This document shows, piece after piece, positions 17,354 through 23,800 of a stretch of 52,844 bases of DNA (position 1 is its first letter; every line of letters begins with the position of its first letter). This DNA is from Candidatus Micrarchaeota archaeon UBA95 (lineage in GTDB: Archaea > Micrarchaeota > Micrarchaeia > Norongarragalinales > Norongarragalinaceae), in assembly GCA_002499405.1 (NCBI GenBank), contig DALH01000012.1, positions 1 through 52,844 on the forward strand. The letters run 5' to 3'. The notes under the pieces were generated by a model. The model saw nothing but the letters and a program-made list of their open reading frames with translations. It searched no databases and had not been told where the DNA came from. Made by a program: the position numbers and the translations under genes.

Positions 17354-18079
17354 CTACAAAAAGGAGAGTAATATTCCTGCAATTGCAAAAATAACGAGGA
17401 CTGAAGGTAAAAGGAGGACTGCTATAACTGCCTTAAGCCATGAAAAGTCGTGTGCAACCCTTAAAGCGGCAAGATTCAGGTAAAGGAAGTAAACAACAAA
17501 AACAACTACCAGCAAAGCAACAAGCAAAAGGGCTAGGCCGGGCAATAACACCGCCAATATTAAAACCAGAATAAGTGAGGCAGCGAAAATCAATGAAAGA
17601 GACGGCATTGGAAGATAAAACAAATAATATTGTTCAACAAAACGTCCTTTTCCGCCTAAAAGCCGCGCAATAACAAAAACTATGCCGGTAGAAATAAGCG
17701 ATTGAATTAATGCAGTCGGAATTGACAAAAGCAGTAATAGGCCGGCTCCGCCTAAAAGCATTCCAAGAATTGAAAACGGCGCGGGAAGAAAAACCGAAAA
17801 CGAACCAAGTAAAAACAAAACCAAAATCAAAGCAATAGCCGGAAATAAAGAAGTCAGGATTCCGCGCTTTAAAGTCGCAAACTCTTTCTCCGACTTAAAG
17901 GTTTCAACCGGGTTAAAAACCGCGTTCTTCCAAGCGCGAATCAAAGAATGCTCTTCATTCATTGAATTCAAAACAAGATTTGAATTATTCGGTTTTGGTG
18001 AAGGGGCAGGCGGTGGGGGCAGTTGGCGGGGCTTTTTAACAACCTCTTCTTTTTTCATCCCCGCGGGACCCAAACCCAT
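17354..18079 (-). CDS. Yip1-like multi-pass membrane protein
   Basis: A 241-aa protein with a Pro-rich N-terminal tail (QLPPPPAPSPKPNN), then the typical Yip1-family entry WKNAVFNPVETFKSEKE and five or so hydrophobic segments to the C-terminus. ATG 18079 is preferred over TTG 18085; a third ATG at 18058 is possible. TTTAATATTATG on the minus strand lies about 32-43 nt upstream. Base composition is visibly richer in A/T than the neighbours. Function unknown; eukaryotic Yip1 proteins act in membrane traffic, which should not be carried over. Confidence 0.7.
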   Translation of the reverse strand: MGLGPAGMKKEEVVKKPRQLPPPPAPSPKPNNSNLVLNSMNEEHSLIRAWKNAVFNPVETFKSEKEFATLKRGILTSLFPAIALILVLFLLGSFSVFLPAPFSILGMLLGGAGLLLLLSIPTALIQSLISTGIVFVIARLLGGKGRFVEQYYLFYLPMPSLSLIFAASLILVLILAVLLPGLALLLVALLVVVFVVYFLYLNLAALRVAHDFSWLKAVIAVLLLPSVLVIFAIAGILLSFL

Positions 18080-18197
18080 AAACAAAAACCAAAGGGAAGA
18101 TAACCCGGCATAATATTAAAGTTTCTATGCGCGCCCGCCTATTCTTTCGTTAACGTTTTCCTCTTTCGGGTTTTCTTTCTTTCATTAAAGTTTCTTT

Positions 18198-18307
18198 CCC
18201 CAGCAAACGCTTCCGCGTTTGCGGGCACGCGACACTGCAAATCAAAGATTTGCTGTGCCCGTAAACCTTCGAGGTTTACTGGGACCTTCGCGGTTCGCAG
18301 TGTTTCT
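18198..18307 (+). repeat. Structured dispersed repeat, copy 2
   Basis: Nearly identical to copy 1 at 1345-1452, with about five differences. The same cloverleaf forms: closing CCCA/TGGG, hairpin GCAAACGC-TTCC-GCGTTTGC, arm GGGCAC/GTGCCC holding GCAAATC-AAA-GATTTGC, and hairpin GTAAACC-TTCGA-GGTTTAC. In this copy ACACTGC (18232-18238) also matches GCAGTGT (18297-18303), a possible extra long-range helix. It is bracketed by TTTCATTAAAGTTTCTTT on the left and a CAAAGAAAGAAAAAG block on the right. Confidence 0.75.
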
Positions 18308-18360
18308 TTCCGCAAAGAAAGAAAAAGAGTGCTTTGATGAAGAAAAAACTAACTTGTTTC

Positions 18361-18400
18361 TTTTTCATTAAAGTTTTTCTTTTTGAAAGAAAAAGTTTAG
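18361..18400. repeat. T-rich/A-rich hairpin resembling an empty repeat site
   Basis: CTTTTTGAAAGAAAAAG forms a hairpin after TTTCATTAAAGTTTTTC. The same left (TTTCATTAAAGTTTCTTT) and right (AAAGAAAGAAAAAG) words surround repeat copy 2, about 180 nt away, so this looks like the same sequence without the insert. It lies directly 3' of the tRNA-Ala gene (minus strand) and could also act as its terminator. Confidence 0.4.
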
Positions 18401-18474
18401 TGGACTGGACGGGATTTGAACCCGCGGCCTCGTGCTTGCGAAGCACGCGATCTACCAGTCTGATCTACCAGCCC
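18401..18474 (-). tRNA. tRNA-Ala (anticodon CGC)
   Basis: Minus strand, 74 nt. Acceptor GGGCTGG/CCAGTCC contains the G3-U70 pair that defines alanine identity. D stem GATC/GATC with a loop containing GG, anticodon stem CGTGC/GCACG with loop TTCGCAA (anticodon CGC), five-nt variable loop, T stem GCGGG/CCCGT with TTCAAAT. Discriminator A73; CCA is not encoded. No intron. Confidence 0.95.
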
Positions 18475-18517
18475 ATCATTAACCCCTTAACGGGGAACTT
18501 ATTTGGGTTGCGTTGGT

Positions 18518-19186
18518 TTAAAACAATTGCTCGTATTCGTCCAACTCGCGGTGGGTGATGCTGCACCCCGCATGCCGCAAGGCGTGCATTGCGGCGCGCG
18601 CCGCCTCCGCTTCGTCCACGCCGTAATCGCGGTAAAACCCTTGTTCGGCGGCCACTGCTATCACTTCCGTGGAGCGTATGACGGGGTAGTAAGCGTTTTT
18701 GCGGAAGGCGCGCAGGTGCTTCTGGTTGACGTAGACCTTGTTTTTTTGCTCCCCTTGGATTGACTCAAGCAGGAGGTTCGGGTTTTCGACGAGGAGGCGC
18801 GTGGTCTTCTCGTCCACGAGGAGGGCGGCGGCGTTCACGCTTGACGCCAAGGCCAGGCACTCCAGTTCGCCTTGGTGCAGGATTTTGAGGGGTCTGCGGC
18901 CGACCTTGAAGACGTTGTTGGCGAGGGAATCCAGTCTCCGGGTCTCCTTGCGCAGGTTGGGCGGGGAAACCGTGCGCAGGGTTCCCGCGTTTATGAGGCG
19001 CCGCATGCGCAGCGCCGAAAACCAATAGTGTTTGATGTGCAACGGCGATTCAATGAGCTCTTTTTGCACGGCGGGCGGGATGATGAACGCCGTGCCCGCG
19101 TTGTCCTTCAAGTATTGCAAGGCGTTGATGTTGCACGTCTCGCTCAAGGAGATTACGGAGGATGCGTCGCAGATTACGGTGGTCAA
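18518..19186 (-). CDS. PIN-domain ribonuclease-like protein
   Basis: A 222-aa protein with the acidic PIN pattern: VICDASSVISL (Asp7), KELIE (Glu43), GELECLALA (Glu107) and LLVDEKTTR (Asp125). These would bind Mg2+ for RNA cleavage. It overlaps the upstream gene by 4 nt. PIN proteins often serve as toxins paired with a small antitoxin; here the partner is a larger helical protein (next entry), so a toxin role is not certain. The C-terminal third (about 150-222) is an extra part beyond the core fold. Confidence 0.75.
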   Translation of the reverse strand: MTTVICDASSVISLSETCNINALQYLKDNAGTAFIIPPAVQKELIESPLHIKHYWFSALRMRRLINAGTLRTVSPPNLRKETRRLDSLANNVFKVGRRPLKILHQGELECLALASSVNAAALLVDEKTTRLLVENPNLLLESIQGEQKNKVYVNQKHLRAFRKNAYYPVIRSTEVIAVAAEQGFYRDYGVDEAEAARAAMHALRHAGCSITHRELDEYEQLF

Positions 19187-19725
19187 CCCGTCAACGCCTC
19201 CCTCGCGCGCTTCAAACGCTTTTCAAGCGCGCCGTTGGAATACTTTTCGGGTATGCGGGTCGCGCCCACGTAATCCGCTATCTCGTTTTTGGGTGCGCCG
19301 GACAAATCGGCGGCGGAGCCGAGGGACGCCCCTTTCGCGTATATGTTGGCTCCCGCCTTTATGCGCGCCTTGTCCAGCGTGTTCAACACGAACCTGCCAA
19401 AAGAGTTGCTCAACTCTTCCACGCTTGCAACGAGTTCGCGGATTTTACTGCGCAGGGGCGCCCGAGGTTTTTGCGAGGAAAGTTCTATCGCGGTTTTCAG
19501 GCCCGCCTCGATTTTTTCGGTAAAACCCTTCCACGCGGGATTGTTGACTATGTAAGGCTTGTCGCAGAACTTGGCGAGGGAATAGGCGAGCACGGATAAT
19601 TCAACGAGGTCGCGGTCCTGCTCCAAAAACGCGCGCTGCGAGAATTCGCTTGAAAGGTCCTTCAACTCGGGTATGTTGCGCCCTAAAAACGCTTTCTCCA
19701 GTTGTTCCAAGGCGGGGTCGGCCAT
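19183..19725 (-). CDS. Helical partner gene of the PIN protein
   Basis: A 180-aa, mostly helical protein of unknown family, with the central motif FLEQDRDLVELSVLAYSLAK. It begins with ATG at 19725 and ends 4 nt inside the PIN gene, so both are translated together. No DNA-binding motif typical of VapB antitoxins (AbrB, RHH) is visible. It may be the antitoxin, a specificity factor or an unrelated partner of the PIN nuclease. Confidence 0.6.
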   Translation of the reverse strand: MADPALEQLEKAFLGRNIPELKDLSSEFSQRAFLEQDRDLVELSVLAYSLAKFCDKPYIVNNPAWKGFTEKIEAGLKTAIELSSQKPRAPLRSKIRELVASVEELSNSFGRFVLNTLDKARIKAGANIYAKGASLGSAADLSGAPKNEIADYVGATRIPEKYSNGALEKRLKRAREALTG

Positions 19726-19758
19726 ACGAATAAGGTTAACGCAATTGAATTAAAAAAG

Positions 19759-20574
19759 TTAGCGGCGTTTCTTCGGCGCCAAGGCCTTTAACCGTTTTCC
19801 GGCCGCGAGGACGGCGTTGCGCGCGTCTTCAGGGTTTGACTCGCTTAATTTCTTCAATGAATTCTTGAGGGGAATGAAGATCCGGTCGTGCCTCGCCGGG
19901 TCAAGGACAATGGAAATGTGTTCCAACGTAGACTCAATGCTTTTCCTAGCCGACTCGGCCGAAGGTCGTTCTTTGGATAACTCGGAGTGCGCCGCGCGCA
20001 GGTGGTCCAGGGCGGCGTGAATCCTCAAGGCCGCCTCCCTCTGCCTCAAGCGCGGAATCACCGTGTTTTCCACGACGCTCACTTCTTTGCCCAGATGCAG
20101 GGGGATGACCGCCAGGCAGGCCTGGGCGGCCGGCCAGTTGCCTGGTTTCAGCAGGTCCACGGCGCCCAACTTGAATTCGCCGGCTTCCTTGCCTTCGTGA
20201 CCCGCCAGCAATCCCTTGGCGCGCACCTTCAACTCCTTCCTCTTTCTTTCAAGGGTTCCAAGGTGTTTCTTCAACTCTTTGAGGTAGGGCATGCGCTTCT
20301 TGAGAGTTGACCCCCTGCCGAGGCCTTCAATCTCGCGGTGAATCCCTAAAATCTTGTTGACCAGTTCGTTGACTTCTTCAACGCTTTTTTCCTCGCTTTC
20401 CCGGGCGTGAGCCATTCCGCGCACGGCTTCGTCCATACTGTTGAATTCCTGTAACACAAGCATCCTCTTGTTGGGCGCGTACCAGGAGCCGATGCGGACC
20501 CTTACCTTGCCGCGGCCCAAAAGCGAGACACCCATTTCCTCTAGGGAAGGCATGTCTTCAACCCTTTCAGCCAT
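19759..20574 (-). CDS. Coiled-coil protein of unknown function
   Basis: A 271-aa protein. The ATG at 20574 is chosen because TGTATTTTTAATG on the minus strand lies about 20-30 nt upstream; a longer ORF to 20652 would overlap that promoter. A short beta-rich N-terminus (GRGKVRVRIGSWYAPNKRML) is followed by long charged helices (about residues 60-130 and 170-265) and a basic end, PKKRR. No known domain. It is near the PIN pair on the same strand, separated by about 35 nt from it, and may be co-transcribed with it. Confidence 0.6.
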   Translation of the reverse strand: MAERVEDMPSLEEMGVSLLGRGKVRVRIGSWYAPNKRMLVLQEFNSMDEAVRGMAHARESEEKSVEEVNELVNKILGIHREIEGLGRGSTLKKRMPYLKELKKHLGTLERKRKELKVRAKGLLAGHEGKEAGEFKLGAVDLLKPGNWPAAQACLAVIPLHLGKEVSVVENTVIPRLRQREAALRIHAALDHLRAAHSELSKERPSAESARKSIESTLEHISIVLDPARHDRIFIPLKNSLKKLSESNPEDARNAVLAAGKRLKALAPKKRR

Positions 20575-20588
20575 GAACGATTCTTGCA

Positions 20589-20606
20589 ATTCAACATTAA
20601 AAATAC
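20589..20606 (-). promoter_or_regulatory. TATA box of the coiled-coil gene
   Basis: On the minus strand TGTATTTTTAATG lies about 20-30 nt before the ATG at 20574. A separate plus-strand TATA-like CATTTAAAC at 20650-20658 would serve the small ORF at 20716. Confidence 0.45.
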
Positions 20607-20715
20607 AATCGGAACGCCGGAAGCACCGGAAGGCAGGGGCTGGAACCCGCATTTAAACAAGGGAAAACAAGAAGGAGTGCCCCCGAAAGGGCAAAGGAAA
20701 GAGGTGTTCAAGAAA

Positions 20716-20841
20716 ATGAGGATTGACGTAACCAAACTGTCTTACAACGAGCTGACCGCCGCGTTCGCCACCGCGCCCTTTGAAGTCAGACAACTCGGCA
20801 GGGTAGGTGCCCGCGTGGTGTTGGATTGCACCCCCGTCTAA
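20716..20841 (+). CDS. Possible 41-aa protein upstream of SMC
   Basis: Starts MRIDVTKLSYNELTAAFATA and ends in LDCTPV. GAGGTG at 20701-20706 sits 9 nt before the ATG, a good ribosome-binding site, and a TATA-like CATTTAAAC lies about 60 nt upstream. In-frame codons reach back to 20584 but cross this promoter. No known family. The small size makes it uncertain. Confidence 0.4.
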   Translation: MRIDVTKLSYNELTAAFATAPFEVRQLGRVGARVVLDCTPV

Positions 20842-20842
20842 T

Positions 20843-20860
20843 TCTTTTTATTTTTAATTC
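20843..20860 (+). promoter_or_regulatory. T-rich terminator and SMC TATA region
   Basis: TTCTTTTTATTTTTAATTCC directly follows the stop of the 41-aa ORF. It could terminate it and also supplies a TATA-like element about 20-30 nt before the SMC ATG at 20879. Confidence 0.45.
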
Positions 20861-20878
20861 CCCTTCTATTTTGGACCC

Positions 20879-23800
20879 ATGTTCGTTGACCGCATAGAAT
20901 TAAGGAACTTCAAGTCGTTTCGCGACGCCAAGATAAAGCTAGTCAACGGCGTTTCCTGCGTTATCGGGCCGAACGGCTCCGGCAAGTGCGTGCGCGGCGA
21001 CTCGCTGGTTTGGCTCGCGAGCGGCGAAACCAAGACGATTGAGGAACTCGTTGAAACGGCGTTGGAGAACGGCTCAAACGCCGAAATGGATGACGGCACT
21101 CTGACCTTGGACAACCCGCTCGGCATAAGCGTTTGGTCGCTGAACCCGGAAACGCTTCAAATGGAAGAGAAGATGGTTCAAGCATTCGTCAAACGCTCCT
21201 CCCCAAATGAGTTGTACGAGGTAACCACGCGTACCGGCAATAAAATCGTTGCAACCGGCTACCACCCACTAATGACCCTTCAAGACGGGAAATTAGCGGC
21301 GCTCAAAGCCGAAGAATTACGGGAAGGAACCTTCATTGCCGCGCCGCGAAGAATGGAATTCAGGGGAAGGGATTACTCGCCGCTAAGAGAACTGATTGAA
21401 TGGAGGACGGGTTTATACGTTGAAGCAAAACCCTTGGAAAAAAGGATGAGGCGCGTCAAAAACGAAAAAGGCAGGACTTGGAAGCAGTTAGCCGAAGATG
21501 CGGGCGTGCCGCTCAACGCGGTCAAAGGATTGCTGGACGGCCAGTCAATAGAGGTATACCACGCAAACAAGCTTGCCCGCATCGCCGGGTTAAGTGAAAC
21601 CGAAAAAAAGGAGTTATTCAAGGACGTGCATTCAAGAAACAGCCGCAAAAAAACCCGCATCCCAACGGAGTTGACGCCCGAACTCGCGCGCTTCCTTGGT
21701 TACGTAGTCAGTGAAGGTCGAGTAGTTGAAAACGAGGTTTTCTTCTACAACTCAGACGAAAACTTGTTGAAAGACTTTGAAAACGTTGCAAGGAAGACGT
21801 TCAACTGCACCGTAACGCGTTGCAACTACAAAGGCAAGGAATTCGTCGTAGTGCCGTCAAAAACGGTTTACAAAATTTTGGAAAAATGTTTCGGCTTCAA
21901 GAAAAACCAGCACTCGCGTGAAAAAACAATTTCCAAAAACCTTGAAAACGCCGAAACCCACGTCATCGCCGAATTCTTGTCAGCGCTCTACGACGGCGAC
22001 GGAACAATTCACGGCTCGCAAGTAAGTTATTGCACGGCAAGCGAAGCGTTGGCCCAAGGAATCAAGCGCTTGCTCCTGCGCACGGGGGTGACCGCCAGCC
22101 TAAAGCCCTGCCTAAAATGCGCAACCAACACGGATAAAAAAATCAAACGAAAATACTACCGCGTAACCGCTTACGGAAAGGAGAACGCGGCAAAACTCGC
22201 TGGACACCTGAAACTGTTGTCAAAAGAAAAGCACAAACGACTGTTAAAACTTGCACTAAGAAAAAAAACGTGCAAGGCAACAGACCTTGTACCGGGCGTA
22301 AACAAAGAGATAAGAAATTATTTAAAGAACAACGGTTTCTCCGACAGAAAACTCAAAAAAATAAAGCCGGGCAGGATACGCGCCTACTACGAAAACCGTT
22401 GCCTGCCAACACGCGCCGGCTTGAAAGCCGTTGCAAGATTATTGAACGGCGTTGGCGCGGTTACGGAAGCGGAAGAAGTCAGCTGCCTCGCGGAATCGGG
22501 TGTTTACTGGGACAAAGTAACCTCAATAAAAAAAGTTGACGGCGAACAATGGGTTTACGACTTGTGCGTTGAAGGCAACCACAACTTTTTATGCGAAGGG
22601 CTTTTCGTACACAACAGCAACGTCGTTGACGCGTTGATGTTCGCTTTCGGCGAGTCCCGCCTGCGCAGCATGCGCGTCAAGAAGTCAACGGACCTCATAT
22701 TCCACAACGCCAAAGCCGGCGAAGCCGTGGTGGAGTTCCGCGAAGGCGACAAAACCCATCCGGTGAAACGCGCGTTGAAACGCGACGGCAAGACGCGTTA
22801 CCTGCTGGACGGCAAGCGCGTGAAGAAATACGTGATAGACGAGTTCCTCGCCAAGCACAACATCTCCATGAACAACGTCATCAAGCAGGGCGAAGTCCAG
22901 CGCATAGTGGAGATGAGCGGCAATGAGCGCCGCGAACTCATTGATTTCGTGGCCAACATAAGCGAGTACGAGGAAAAGAAGGAGGAAGCGCTGAAGGAAC
23001 TGGCGAAGGTGGAGGCAACCCTCAAGGAAGCGCGACTCGTGTTAAGCGACAAGGAAGGCTTTCTCGCCGAACTGAAAGCGGAGAAGGAGGCCGCCGAAAA
23101 ATACGTGGCTTACGACAAGGAGTTCAAGGAATGCCGCGCCACAACGGCCGAAACCGACGCCGCGGCGCTGGAAAAAGAATTCAAGGAATTAATCGAGAAG
23201 GCGGGCAAGGCCGACGAACAGGAAAACGCGTTGAAGGCGCGCCTCAAGGAAGTGGAGGCGGCTCTTGAAAAAACGGACCGGGAAAAGGACGAGGTAAACG
23301 GGGAGATAACGGAGCGCAGCCGGGGCCGCAACCTGGAAGTGCAACGCGAGATGCAGGAATACTTCAACGCGTTGGAGCGCGCCAAAGCCGTGATTGAAGA
23401 CAAGCGGGAGGTGCGCAAGCGGCTGGAGGAACGCCTCCGCGATAAAAACGTGGAGGTCACGCGGGCCGGAGGCGAACTGCAAGGCGTTGAACGGCTGTTG
23501 AAGACCGCGGAAGAAGAACTGGAAAGCATCAGCAAAATTCTTGACTCGGAAGAAGGGAAGCTGAACGCGTTGCAGTCCAAGGAGAAAACTTTTTCCCAGG
23601 AATTTCTGGACGCCAAGAAGACGATTCAGGAATGCGAGGAGGGAATGGCGAGGGCGCGGGAGCGCCTCGGCGAACTCCAAGGCGAACTCGCGGCCCTGCA
23701 GGCAACGAGGCAAGCAAAGGAAAAGGAGTTGGAGCGGCTGCGGCGCGGGGTTGCCGGAGAGGACTTCGAACAACAGAAAAAGGAGTTGGAGCGCCTTGAA

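Larger units (their letters stand above)
18086..18517. other. 432-nt region with repeat copy 2 and tRNA
   Basis: No protein gene is supported. The region holds structured repeat copy 2 (18198-18307), several T-rich/A-rich hairpin blocks, the tRNA-Ala gene (18401-18474) and a T/A-rich stretch before the PIN gene end. A short plus-strand ORF crossing the tRNA is a shadow. Confidence 0.65.

Noticed and set aside
18334..18558. Plus-strand 74-aa ORF across the tRNA gene
   Set aside because: It runs through a complete tRNA-Ala on the other strand and is not protein-like.
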